A stretch of 64,000 bases of DNA from Trichomonas vaginalis G3 (taxonomy: Eukaryota > Parabasalia > Trichomonadida > Trichomonadidae): NCBI RefSeq assembly GCF_026262505.1, contig NC_067205.1, positions 18,287,645-18,351,644 of the forward strand, in the 5' to 3' direction. A program made the position numbers and the translations under genes. The notes beneath the pieces were generated by a model. That model saw only the letters and a program-made list of their open reading frames with translations. It ran no database searches and was not told where the DNA came from. Each line of letters opens with the position of its first letter. Position 1 is the first letter of the stretch. This document shows, piece after piece, positions 30,165-39,529 of this stretch.

Positions 30165-30203
30165 AAAAATAAAGTTAGTTTTATTTTGTATAAAAGAACA
30201 GAA
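30165..30203 (+). promoter_or_regulatory. KilA-N-type promoter block, copy 1
   Basis: AATAAAGTTAGTTTTATTTT followed by GTATAAAAGA and ATG 6 bp on. The same block precedes the genes at 31079 and 32172, and a weaker form precedes 32871. It differs from the short spacer motif of the structural genes. Confidence 0.6.
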
Positions 30204-30868
30204 ATGTCAGTCGAAGCAAAAACATTCACGAACAAATCTAATGGCGAAACATTCACAAAAGGCACTTATAATGGTATTGAAGTCTTACGTAGAGACAAGG
30301 ATGGTTACATTAATGCAACAAAGATGTGTCAGCAGTTTAGGAAAGACTTTAGAAAGTTGTTGGAAAATAAGTCCTGGGAAGAGTATTTATAAGGCATTTT
30401 GTGAAGAATATAGCAACAGTCCGAATTCCGGCGGTTGCTTTTTATACAAAATTCATGCAGGAATTCCTGATGAAATCAAACAGGTTAAAGGAACGTATGT
30501 AGACCCAAGACTTATAAACTATATAGCAATGTGTGGCTTCTCCAAAATATTGCATAGCAGTTGGAAAAATTATGGACTCCATAGACAAGAAAGTTCATGA
30601 GAAGTTAGATGAAGAAGAACTCGAAGATACAGTAGAGAATGCAAAACATTTGTTTGAAGAAGAAGTTAGAAAAATGCATGAAAAACAATTAGAACATGAA
30701 CGTGAGATATGTTATGGTTATAGAGATTCTCCATACGAACTAGACCAATGGGAACAAGAAGATTTAAAGAGAGAATTTAGAGAATCTGAACTCGCTAAGA
30801 TAGCATTAGAAACTGCAGAAAAGAAGTTAAAAGTTTGGGGTCGTTTTGTACAAAAATATTGTGAGTAA
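30204..30868 (+). pseudogene. KilA-N domain protein of the Polinton, broken
   Basis: MSVEAKTFTNKSNGETFTKG, then YNGIEVLRRDKDGYINATKM: the classical KilA-N opening (DGYINATK). Later VKGTYVDPRLINYIAMCGF and a long charged coiled-coil tail. KilA-N proteins bind DNA in large DNA viruses and phages. The gene is broken, about two breaks. Confidence 0.75.
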
Positions 30869-30927
30869 ATGAACTCATTATTTTTGTCATAAACGACCAA
30901 AAATATATTTTATCGTTAATGGTTTCA

Positions 30928-31014
30928 GTGTCACCACGTCACCATGTGTCACCGGGTTAATTAACTTCTCTTAAAATTACTGACAACATGACATTTTGAC
31001 AACAGTCCAGGAAA
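30928..31014. repeat. Left arm of an internal 87-bp inverted repeat
   Basis: GTGTCACCACGTCACCATGT ... CAACAGTCCAGGAAA matches the reverse complement of 34107-34193, equal in length, with roughly nine mismatches. The arm contains three GTCACC motifs. The arms enclose 3.1 kb. Confidence 0.85.
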
Positions 31015-31030
31015 TTTGATGCAGTCCAAA

Positions 31031-31078
31031 AATAAAGTTAGTTTTATTTTTATTTATTTTTTATTTTGTATAAAAGAT
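31031..31078 (+). promoter_or_regulatory. KilA-N-type promoter block, copy 2
   Basis: AATAAAGTTAGTTTTATTTT, a T/A stretch, then GTATAAAAGAT directly before ATG. Same block as at 30165 and 32116. Confidence 0.6.
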
Positions 31079-32020
31079 ATGATTTCAACAATCGGTACAA
31101 CAACAATCGGCACAACTACAGCACCAAACTCGTTAGTCATGAATCCTACGTCAATGTTGGTAGAGATGAAAAGCTTTATTCCTTCTTCATATACTTTTGA
31201 AACAAAAATCCAGAAGATAAAGCAAGAACTTTTAACAAGTAATTTAGACTGTAGTGCGAAAGATGAAACAAATGAACAGTATCTTTATGAAATGCAGGAC
31301 CTCATCGACCATTTGCCTAAATTGCCTGAAATCCAACAACAAAAGCTAACTATTCCTGAATTCGACGAAATAGAAGTGAAACCAACTGACTCAGTAGAAA
31401 TTAAGAAATTCATACGAAAGGTAAATTATGAATTCCTTGGTTTTCATTGCAACCATAAAGTTATGGACAAAGATTGCGACATGGTTTATAAAAATATTTC
31501 TGACATATATAAATCTTGGGAGTTTAAGACATACGATAACTTTGTTACATTAGTTGCAAAATGTGTATGGCAGATAAGAGATGAAGATAGAAGAGGCAAC
31601 GTATGGAACGAACTGATAAAACCAGCAGCTTTTGAGTTAAAGAGAGCAATTGACGCATTAGTTGTTCTAGCTGGTTTTATTTCGGTGTATAACGCAAAAA
31701 TGAATCCGCAATGTTCAAAATGTAAAGCAGCAATAAGAAAATATAACTACTCAGTCAAAGAGATAGAAAGAATGCGAAACGACTATGCAGACTTAAAGAA
31801 AGAAGCAGAAAAGCCAGCAGAAGATAAAATGGATATGTTGATATTTCTTAATAAAAACTATCCAACAGCAGAAGATTTCCTTCTGTCTGACGTCAAGAAG
31901 AAATATAAAGAGACTTTCGGCATGATTAAAACATTCAATGTACTAAAAGAAGAAATAGAAGCTACGAAATTGTTTAGAATTTCAAATATACATCGTACAA
32001 TTCATGTAAAACGCTTGTGA
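31079..32020 (+). CDS. Polinton protein of unknown function in the inverted-repeat cassette
   Basis: 313 aa from 31079 (MISTIGTTTIGTTTAPNSL), chosen because it follows the shared promoter block. The rest is charged and mainly helical, with KCKAAIRKYNYSVKEIERMR and a CNHKVMDKDCD motif; CSKCKA could bind metal. No family recognised. It is the first gene of a co-directional run with two KilA-N genes and ends at an AGGTGA palindrome. Looks whole. Confidence 0.55.
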   Translation: MISTIGTTTIGTTTAPNSLVMNPTSMLVEMKSFIPSSYTFETKIQKIKQELLTSNLDCSAKDETNEQYLYEMQDLIDHLPKLPEIQQQKLTIPEFDEIEVKPTDSVEIKKFIRKVNYEFLGFHCNHKVMDKDCDMVYKNISDIYKSWEFKTYDNFVTLVAKCVWQIRDEDRRGNVWNELIKPAAFELKRAIDALVVLAGFISVYNAKMNPQCSKCKAAIRKYNYSVKEIERMRNDYADLKKEAEKPAEDKMDMLIFLNKNYPTAEDFLLSDVKKKYKETFGMIKTFNVLKEEIEATKLFRISNIHRTIHVKRL

Positions 32021-32036
32021 AAAAACAGGTGAAAAA

Positions 32037-32056
32037 AGAGGTGAGATCTCACCTCT
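32037..32056. terminator. Palindrome after the 313-aa gene
   Basis: AGAGGTGAGATCTCACCTCT, identical to 30072-30091, with GGTGAAAAA before and TTCACC after. A related, less perfect version is at 42682-42698. A terminator role is inferred from position. Confidence 0.5.
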
Positions 32057-32115
32057 TCACCTAAACATTATTTTTGCTGAAAAATGACCAAATTTCATGA
32101 ATTTTCATAAAAGAT

Positions 32116-32171
32116 AAAAATAAAGTTAGTTTTATTTTTATTTATTTTTTATTTTGTATGTAAAGACAGTA
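32116..32171 (+). promoter_or_regulatory. KilA-N-type promoter block, copy 3
   Basis: AATAAAGTTAGTTTTATTTT, then TTTTGTATGTAAAGACAGTA before ATG at 32172. The same TTGTATGTAAAGACAGTAATG stands before 32871. Confidence 0.6.
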
Positions 32172-32783
32172 ATGACAAACATTGAGTTTGAAACAGTTAG
32201 AAAGATAGACAATGACACCAAAGTGGTTAGAATTGGTGATTTAAACGTAAGATACTGTAAGAAATACAACAAATATTCTTTGTCAGACATTATAACAACA
32301 TCTGGAAAGAAAACAAAGGACTGGGTTAGAATTGCTTCTACTCAGAAAATTTTGACAAGAAATCCTGAGCTTATGATATCAATAGCATTTCATGGAACAA
32401 GAGCATATCTTATAGACAAAAGTCTTATACCAATAGTTTTGTTATGGTTAGACCCAGTTGTTGGATATAACTTCATAACTTATGGTTCATTCGACTCAGA
32501 ACGTTGCAGTGAAGGCTTACTTTATATCGTTCAGAAACCGAAGGACTTCAATACAAAGAGATATAAGATAGGAAGAACATATAATATAACTCAAAGATAT
32601 GACTCTACAGTCAATAGAGTCAAGGTTGTGTTCGTTAATGATATGAGAGCTGCTGAAACAGAACTGCTTGAAGTTTTTGAGAAAATGTATGGTGCTCCCA
32701 TAAAAGGTAAAGAAACGTTTGAAGTAGATGAGATAGATAAAGCTATAAAATTATTTGACGAAGTTGCTGAAAAATACATGTAA
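32172..32783 (+). CDS. KilA-N/T5orf172-type (GIY-YIG-like) protein
   Basis: 203 aa from 32172. The first half (VRIGDLNVRYCKKYNKYSL, then WVRIASTQKIL) looks like a KilA-N/Bro-type DNA-binding region. The second half LLYIVQKPKDF, YKIGRTYNITQRYDST, AAETELLEVFEKMYG, GKETFEVDEI follows the T5orf172/MUG113 version of the GIY-YIG nuclease fold. Such fusions are typical of large DNA viruses. Possible nuclease acting in competition between elements (inference). Looks whole. Confidence 0.75.
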   Translation: MTNIEFETVRKIDNDTKVVRIGDLNVRYCKKYNKYSLSDIITTSGKKTKDWVRIASTQKILTRNPELMISIAFHGTRAYLIDKSLIPIVLLWLDPVVGYNFITYGSFDSERCSEGLLYIVQKPKDFNTKRYKIGRTYNITQRYDSTVNRVKVVFVNDMRAAETELLEVFEKMYGAPIKGKETFEVDEIDKAIKLFDEVAEKYM

Positions 32784-32822
32784 AGCGTTTATTTTTGGTC
32801 TTTTGTGAAAGTCAGAAAATAA

Positions 32823-32870
32823 CGCTAATTTTTTCTAACAAAAATTTTTATCTTGTATGTAAAGACAGTA
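32823..32870 (+). promoter_or_regulatory. KilA-N-type promoter block, copy 4 (variant)
   Basis: GCTAATTTTTTCTAACAAAA, then TTATCTTGTATGTAAAGACAGTA before ATG. The proximal half is the same as at 32116-32171. Confidence 0.5.
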
Positions 32871-33697
32871 ATGTCAACATCAGAGAACACAACAACTGCT
32901 ATCGTTCATGAAGTCATAAATGAAGAATATGAATACATACAGTATAACAAACAGTTACGTCTCATTCGTTCAGTCAAAGACGATATGTACAAATGCAAAG
33001 TATAATGAATGCTCTTTGTTCTACAAAGCAAGCATATCATTGGTTTGAAAACCAACAGACAAAAGAACTTTTAGAAGAATTTCCTCATATGATTGCTTCC
33101 CTCGGAAAACCGAGAGAAGAGATTCCGTACGAAAATCGCAAGAATTTGGCTCCTGGTTTGAAAGGTTATTATGTTCATAGACTTTTAGTAAACGCTGTAG
33201 CAATGTGGGCTTCACCTCGTTATGCTTGTTATATTTTAATGATGTTAGATGAACTATATAAAGCAGAACGTGGAGAGATGGAAAAGAAACTTCAAGCAAA
33301 AGATGAAGTCATTGAATCCAAAGACAAAAGCATACAGAAAAGAATACCACGTTCAGTACCAAAAGGAAAGGAAAAGAGTTATAAGTATATGATATATACT
33401 GAAGAGTTGGAGAAAGAAGAAGATAAAGATTAGGTTATGTTGCATTTAGTCAGAAGAAACAACAAGAGCTTTTATGACTTAGCTAAGATATATAAATCTG
33501 ACAGAAACTGGTTCTATCGTGAAAACTTACCGATTTCAATGACTCCGAATGAACAAATAAAGGAAATTGTCAAAAATACTCTTCCTCAAACACACTATGA
33601 CATCAAAGGTTGCACAATACTTACATTCAAAGAAGACTTAACATTACTGAAGGAAAAAATAACAGAATATTTCGACAACTTCAAAGAGGAAGAATGA
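32871..33697 (+). pseudogene. KilA-N domain protein of the Polinton (second), broken
   Basis: Starts MSTSENTTTAIVHEVI. The middle has GLKGYYVHRLLVNAVAMWAS, a characteristic KilA-N segment, followed by a charged linker and a C-terminal part (LHLVRRNNKSFYDLAKIYKS) like the tail of poxvirus-type KilA-N proteins. Broken, about two breaks. Lies inside the inverted-repeat cassette. Confidence 0.7.
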
Positions 33698-33764
33698 AAA
33701 AAAATCTCGTCGGGTGCCACGTTAGGACCATAGTGGAGAAAACCATGATAAAAACAAAACACTC

Positions 33765-34035
33765 CGTCAAGTTTATTTTGTTTTTACCATTTAATTGTTT
33801 CCATAAACGCTCCATGTCGATCATAATCGACGAAGAGAGAATCGTCTGATCGTCAAGTTTATTTTGTTTTTACCATTTAATTGTTTCCATAAATGCTCCA
33901 TGTCGATCATAATCGACGAAGAGAGAATCGTCTGATCGTCAAGTTTATTTTGTTTTTACCATTTAATTGTTTCCATAAACGCTCCACGTCGATCATAATC
34001 GACGAAGAGAGAATCGTCTGATCGTCAAGTTTATT
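33765..34035. repeat. 86-bp tandem repeat, 3 full copies plus a partial
   Basis: Copies begin at 33766, 33852, 33938 and 34024 (GTCAAGTTTATTTTGTTTTT). Each contains CGATCATAATCGACGAAGAG and ends GTCTGATC, so it also has internal dyad symmetry. Near-identical copies. No convincing gene crosses it. Confidence 0.9.
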
Positions 34036-34106
34036 AGTTAACGGGAGGGTTAGATATATTCCATCACAACTGAAAACATTCGTGAAAACATTAACGTAAA
34101 CATTTG

Positions 34107-34193
34107 TTTCCAGGACTGTTGTCAAAATGTCATGTTGTCATCATTTTTAAAAGAGGTTAATTAACCTGGTGACACATGGTGACGTAGTGACAC
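34107..34193. repeat. Right arm of the internal 87-bp inverted repeat
   Basis: Reverse complement of 30928-31014. Contains GGTGACACATGGTGACGTAG. The pair encloses the 313-aa gene, two KilA-N genes and the 86-bp array. Confidence 0.85.
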
Positions 34194-34219
34194 CATCAGT
34201 TATTCAAAAATAAATTTTC

Positions 34220-34684
34220 TTATAAAGCTTCAGGGTCTATTTCTTCAACCATTTCACTTCCTTCGTCAATGTCAATAGAAGCTTCTTCAACCTTTGGTAA
34301 GAATTTCTGTATAACATCTTTGTTCGTTATTGTCTTCAGAGATGAAGGATAATATTTCACATTTGTTTCACCCTTCTTATATTCTTTCTGTTCGGAAAGA
34401 TTTAAAGCAATACTGAAGAAGTCAATGTTGGAGTTCTTTATAACAGTATAATGAGTATCTTTGACATTCACGAAGAAACCCTTTTGTTTCAAAACTACTG
34501 CTAACTCTTGTGAAGTATAACGTTTGCGGTCAATGACGATAGCTAATGGTCTGACATACTGACCAAACTTAGATTCTTTCACAAACTTCTTGTTAAAGAT
34601 AACATTAACATTTGAAGCATTATTGAACTCATTCTTGATGACAGTAGCGAGAGCATTGTATGAAAAGAACTTGCAATCTTGCAT
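34220..34684 (-). CDS. Polinton protein of unknown function
   Basis: A 154-aa product, MQDCKFFSYNALATVIKNEF, with an alternating beta/helix pattern and an acidic C-terminus (DIDEGSEMVEEIDPEAL). No family recognised. It is divergent from the DNA polymerase gene with about 100 bp between. An acidic tail near a polymerase gene could suit a protein primer or DNA-binding factor, but that is speculation. Looks whole. Confidence 0.5.
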   Translation of the reverse strand: MQDCKFFSYNALATVIKNEFNNASNVNVIFNKKFVKESKFGQYVRPLAIVIDRKRYTSQELAVVLKQKGFFVNVKDTHYTVIKNSNIDFFSIALNLSEQKEYKKGETNVKYYPSSLKTITNKDVIQKFLPKVEEASIDIDEGSEMVEEIDPEAL

Positions 34685-34784
34685 GTGTGTTTCATTAAAA
34701 TAAAAATATTAAATTATTTTGAAAAATAACTTAAAAAAATCTAATCTAATTTTTTCAAAAATATTTTTTTATTTCCTACTAAAG

Positions 34785-37700
34785 ATGTATCGGAAGTTGT
34801 CTAAGTTAGAACACTCGGAAATAAAACAACTTCTTACAGAAGCTAATATAGATGTTGCAAAGCATTACGCAACAAACAAAAAAGCACTCGCTGACATCCT
34901 CAATGACTATAATGGTGCAATAAGTTATGATAGAATTCATGAGTTCATAAAGCCGCAACGCGGCGAGGACGAAGTCCATGCAAGAGCATTTCCTTTAAAT
35001 GACGTTGCTATTGACTTATATCATAGACGTTCAGTACCTCATGAAGTAAGAAGAGAAATGTTTGACATAACAAATGCAAACGTTGGTGAAACAAGAAGAA
35101 GAGACGACACACTGAAACAACAGAGAAGAGAGATGTTTAAGAGCGCTATAGAACAAGTTCGCAAAGCTAACGATGTCCTTCGTTCCATTGACGACAAACC
35201 AAAAGAAGGTGAGAGATGGTTAAAGAAAGATGAAGAGAATAGGAAGAGGAATGTTAAGACAGGCAATAGACTCATTGACTTTAACATCGAAGCTTTAGAT
35301 GAACCAAACAGAGACTACTTACACAAACATTTCGGTAAGGTTTTCATGAGACTCTTAGAGAAGATTAAAATAAACTCCCAACAAAGATGGATGGTATGTT
35401 ATAAACTTGGTGGAAAGTATGAATGTTCTACGTTAAACCTCAATAATATTGGAACATTACTACATCAGCTCTTGAAGGAGAACTTTATATCAGAGATAGA
35501 AGCAAATGCTGCAGGTATTGTTGAAATGCACTATGACTTCTTCTTGACAAACATAAAGAATCTTACTGAAATAAAGATGTATGATTTAACAGAATATGAA
35601 GGCTTAACGATGTCAGATGTAAAGAAAGGCAAACCAAAAAAGAGACCATATAGAGATGAAAGCACACTGACAAATGACCAGAAAGCCATTTTGGAAGCTC
35701 TTAAGCAAACAGGAAACCCAGCACTTATAGAAAGCTTTTGGAAAGATAATGGTGAAAAGAAGTTTTATAAGAAGAGAAGCGGTCAGTTCTGGAAGTATCT
35801 TTGCACATTACCTATAAATCTTGAACGCTACCAAATCTTCAATGAACTGAACAAAAGAACTGCAACACTTATGACAGAAGATAACTGCTTCGTTTATGCT
35901 TGCATTCAGGCTGGAGTAAATGAAGAAACTATTGACCACATGAGAGAAGTCATTCGTGTTAGAGACTTTCCTCAAAGTAAAGTACAAGAAATTTCTGACG
36001 CAACAGGTATAGCATTTAATGTTACCATTGGTTACTTCAATGACTCAAGACATAATGAAATAAAGAGATACATACCAAAAGAATGTGAAACTGTTCGAAC
36101 TATTGACTTACTTCTTGTTGAAGACCACTACATGCTAAATGAAAGATTACCAATGACAACATATTTCATTCGCAACTATATAGAAATCTTGAAGGAGTGT
36201 GGTGGAATGAACATTGAGAAACAGATGAAGATTTATACAAAGAGAGAGAACAAATATGTAGTTCGTTATGATAGAACAACACCGTTATGGGATGTTATGA
36301 AAACATTGTGGGAGTGCAAATATTTCGAACCTATTTCTTATGGAGAACTTTTCACATATACGACTGACTATATATAAACAGAACCTTGCACCATTTAAAG
36401 ATTTGACATATGCTCCAAAGTATTGTGTACAACTGAAGAAGAAAAGCCGAGTCAAAAGAAGTAAATAAAAATAAGTGCAAGTTCATTCCTGAGCACGTTT
36501 TCTTTGCTGACTTTGAATGTAGCACTGATGGAGTTCATAAAGCCTTTAACATTTGTTATGACAGTGAAGATGGTTCAGTGAGTGAAAGCATTTGGGGTCA
36601 GAACTGTGCAACAGAATTTTTGGAACGACTTCCTGACAAGAGTTTAATATATTTCCATAACCTCAGTTATGATATAAACTTCATCTTAAGACACATGACA
36701 GAAGTGAAAGGAACTCCCATCATTAAAGGTTCACGAACAATGCAAATAACTGGCTTATATAAAGGAAGGGCAATCATTATTAAAGATTCATACACTGTTA
36801 TAAATAAGAAGCTTAAACTATTTCCTGAAATGTTTCATTTGCAGTGTGGTGAAAAGGAAGTATTTCCGTATCAATATTATTCAAGCTCTTTATTAGCAAA
36901 TGACAACAGAACTAGTGTCATTTCTGAAGCGTGTAAGTTTATCAGGGATGTGGATACGTTCATGAAAAACATAGATTCCATCAAAGGTTGCAGAATAGAT
37001 GAAAACCACTTCGACTTAGAAAAGTATAGCACATTTTATTGCAAACAAGATGTAAGAATTTTAAGAGAAGGTTTTGTTAAGTTCCGCAATGATATATTAA
37101 AAGAATTTGATTTAAACGTTTATGACTACGTTAGTATTTGTTCTATTGCTAACAAATTGTTTGAGAACAGAGTATACTTCCCGAATGGAAATCTTTATGA
37201 CCTCTCAAATAAACCAAGAGAATTTATTTCACGCTGTATTCAAGGTGGAAGATGTATGCTGTCAGATAACATTAAACAAAAGAGCGAAAAGAAACTCATT
37301 GCTGACTTCGACGCTGTTTCATTATATCCCTCAGCTATCGCGAGACTTTATACTTTAGAAGGTATTCCAAAGGTTATGAAGAAAGAAATGTTAAGCACAG
37401 AGTATCTCATGAGACATTTATTCGATGACGACCAAAAGGAACCCATTGGTGAAAAGTTTATGTCCGGCTTCTTTGTTCTCATTAAGATAACAGAGATTGG
37501 AATACATAGACACTTTCCTTTAATAGTTTGTGACCCTGAACTAAATCCAGAACTTAACGTTCCCAGAAGTTCAAACACTTGCTGTTTAATGTATGTTGAC
37601 CATATAACATTACAAGACCTCATAAAATATCAAGGCGTCAAATGTGAAGTGTTGCAAGGATACTATTACGATGGAAACAGAGATATTAGAATAAGAGATG

Positions 37701-38566
37701 AAGTAAAGAAGTTGTTTGAGTTAAGGTTAAAGTATAAGAAAGAAGGAAATCCTTTGCAAGAAAATATAAAGCTCATTCTGAACAGTATTTATGGCAAAAC
37801 TATTCTATCTCCTATTGAGTCAAAAATAACCATAGTAAATGACAAAGATGCTATAAGATATGCCATCAGAAACTACAACCATATAGTGAAGTTCGAAGGT
37901 TTGGATGGTTCAGATAAAACTATTTTCAAGCTAACGAAAAGCATTTGCAGACACTTTAACTTCTGTCCACTTGGTGTTAACATTCTGTCAATGTCGAAGA
38001 GAATAATGAATGAAGTATTTTGCACTGCAGAAGATATGGGACTTCAAATATTTTACCAGGACTGTGATAGCATGCATATTTTCAATGAAGACATACCAAA
38101 GCTTGCAGCAGAGTTTAAGAAGAGATACGGTCGCGAACTTATAGGAAAGAACCTTGGTCAATTTCATTCTGACTTCGCAGAAATAACACCTGGAAAACAA
38201 AGTTTAGCATACAAGTCAATATTTTGTGGAAAGAAGACCTACATAGACTTACTCACTAACAATTTAAATGAAGTTGCATTTCATGCACGTTGTAAAGGTG
38301 TAAAACAAGACGTTCTTGCTTTAACAGCTAATGAAATGTTTCCTGAAGCTATACAATGCTATTACAATGAAGATAAGAACATTCACATACCTGTTGGAAC
38401 ATATGACAAAGACTCTGAGTTCAGTTTAATGAAACTTTACAAAGCACTTCATGATGGTCAAGAGATTGGATTTGACTTATGTAAGTCTTCTAGTCCTTGC
38501 TTTGCTGAAAAGTTTAACTTCTCAATAACGACTAAAACAAGCTTTATTCGTAAGTTGAAGTTCTGA
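34785..38566 (+). pseudogene. Protein-primed DNA polymerase B of the Polinton, broken
   Basis: Starts MYRKLSKLEHSEIK. N-terminal part of about 550 residues (terminal-protein-like region). Then exonuclease motifs (FADFECSTDG, FHNLSYDINFI, YCKQDVRIL) and polymerase motifs A (DFDAVSLYPSAI), B (KLILNSIYGKT) and C (YQDCDSM). Full Polinton PolB is about this size. It replicates the linear element from protein-primed ends. The gene is broken, about one or two breaks. Confidence 0.9.
34952..34977. repeat. GC-rich mini-hairpins within the polymerase N-terminal coding region
   Basis: CCGC-AAC-GCGG followed by GGAC-GAA-GTCC and ATG. Same design as 38613-38637. It adds a short RGEDEVHA-like peptide to the reading, suggesting an inserted palindrome tolerated in frame. 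Confidence 0.7.
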
Positions 38567-38612
38567 GGTCATTTATTTTTGTCAGCAATGAGGTCATTCG
38601 TGATAAAAATAA

Positions 38613-38637
38613 GCCGCTAGCGGCAAGGGCGAAGCCC
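38613..38637. repeat. GC-rich mini-hairpins between convergent Polinton genes
   Basis: GCCGCTAGCGGC (38613-38624) and GGGC-GAA-GCCC (38627-38637), then ATGAGGTC. Located between the polymerase 3' end and the convergent 285-aa gene. ATGAGGTCATT is repeated around it (GAGGTCATTTA, GAGGTCATTCG, GAGGTCATTTA). Confidence 0.8.
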
Positions 38638-38647
38638 ATGAGGTCAT

Positions 38648-39505
38648 TTACAATACTGCGATGGTAGAGTTTAAGAGTTGTGCTTCAATGTAGAGACAGT
38701 CCTTATGGTCTGGAGGTAAGAACACTGGGCAGTTATGGTCATGAGTGGAGAACATGTCTATCCAAAACTCACGATTGAAGCCAGTTAATTTATAGTATTT
38801 AGGGTTAGGAAGTGGTGAATTTCTTGTATGACCAATGAACTCATTTTCAACTCCTTTACTTAGGTTTGAATATAATATAGCTTGCTTTCTATCCCAAATG
38901 CCGGGTGTTACAATCTTTGAAAATTCATTTTTCCTCGGAAGCATTGCATCATAATTGAAAACATTTTTGAAATCATCACTTGGTTCAGAGATTTGAAATC
39001 TTATACGTAATGGATTTTCTTTCTTTTTAGCTACTTCATTGAATGGTGAATATATAACAAACTGACAGTCATGAGTTCCATCTTCATTTTCATTAAATTC
39101 ATAATGAAAGTCTATAAGTTGTGGCCGACTACCTTCTTCTTTCAGTTGTGCAAGAAACTCACGTAAAGGCTGTAAAGTTTGTACTTCAATGTTGAACTTT
39201 TTCTCGAACATCTCATTAAATGAAATCATACATTGTTGCAATGTTGTATCGTCTTTAAAGTATTTGTATATGTGAATGTTTTGGGCGCTTAAAGACTGTT
39301 CGTCATTTTCTATCTCGACTTGAAGTATAAAGTCAACCTTTCTGAAAGCACGTGTTATATACATAGATGTTATGCCAATGTACTTCTCTTCATTTATGTT
39401 CACAATCCAGTCTGTTGGAAACTTAAACGTTACTCTGTTCCCCTTTATTTTGACGTCAGGGTTTTCACTACTGAACGCAACAGATAAAGGTATTTGTCTA
39501 TACAT
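38648..39505 (-). CDS. Polinton capsid-associated (penton-like?) protein
   Basis: A 285-aa product, MYRQIPLSVAFSSENPDV. FPTDWIVNINEEKYIGITSM is the shared family block with genes at 22422-23231 and 2163-3010. The C-terminus (HDHNCPVFLPPDHKDCLYIE) has the Tyr/Phe/Pro-rich look of capsid proteins. Upstream TTTTTATCCGAATTAAATG is the Polinton late-type motif. Likely a minor capsid or penton base protein by location near the major capsid gene. Looks whole. Confidence 0.6.
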   Translation of the reverse strand: MYRQIPLSVAFSSENPDVKIKGNRVTFKFPTDWIVNINEEKYIGITSMYITRAFRKVDFILQVEIENDEQSLSAQNIHIYKYFKDDTTLQQCMISFNEMFEKKFNIEVQTLQPLREFLAQLKEEGSRPQLIDFHYEFNENEDGTHDCQFVIYSPFNEVAKKKENPLRIRFQISEPSDDFKNVFNYDAMLPRKNEFSKIVTPGIWDRKQAILYSNLSKGVENEFIGHTRNSPLPNPKYYKLTGFNREFWIDMFSTHDHNCPVFLPPDHKDCLYIEAQLLNSTIAVL

Positions 39506-39529
39506 TTAATTCGGATAAAAATAAACCAT

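Noticed and set aside
31079-32020. Adenain-like cysteine protease of the Polinton
   Set aside because: Polintons often carry one, and this unassigned gene was considered, but no His/Asp/Cys catalytic pattern of that family is visible.
32154-32171. Earlier start for the KilA-N/T5orf172 gene
   Set aside because: The extra codons are part of the shared promoter block, which also precedes other genes at the same distance from ATG.
33765-34035. CRISPR-like array
   Set aside because: The repeats are contiguous 86-bp units without unique spacers, in a eukaryotic mobile element.
33907-34125. 72-codon frame over the 86-bp repeats
   Set aside because: It crosses near-identical tandem DNA repeats whose length is not a multiple of three and has no family resemblance.
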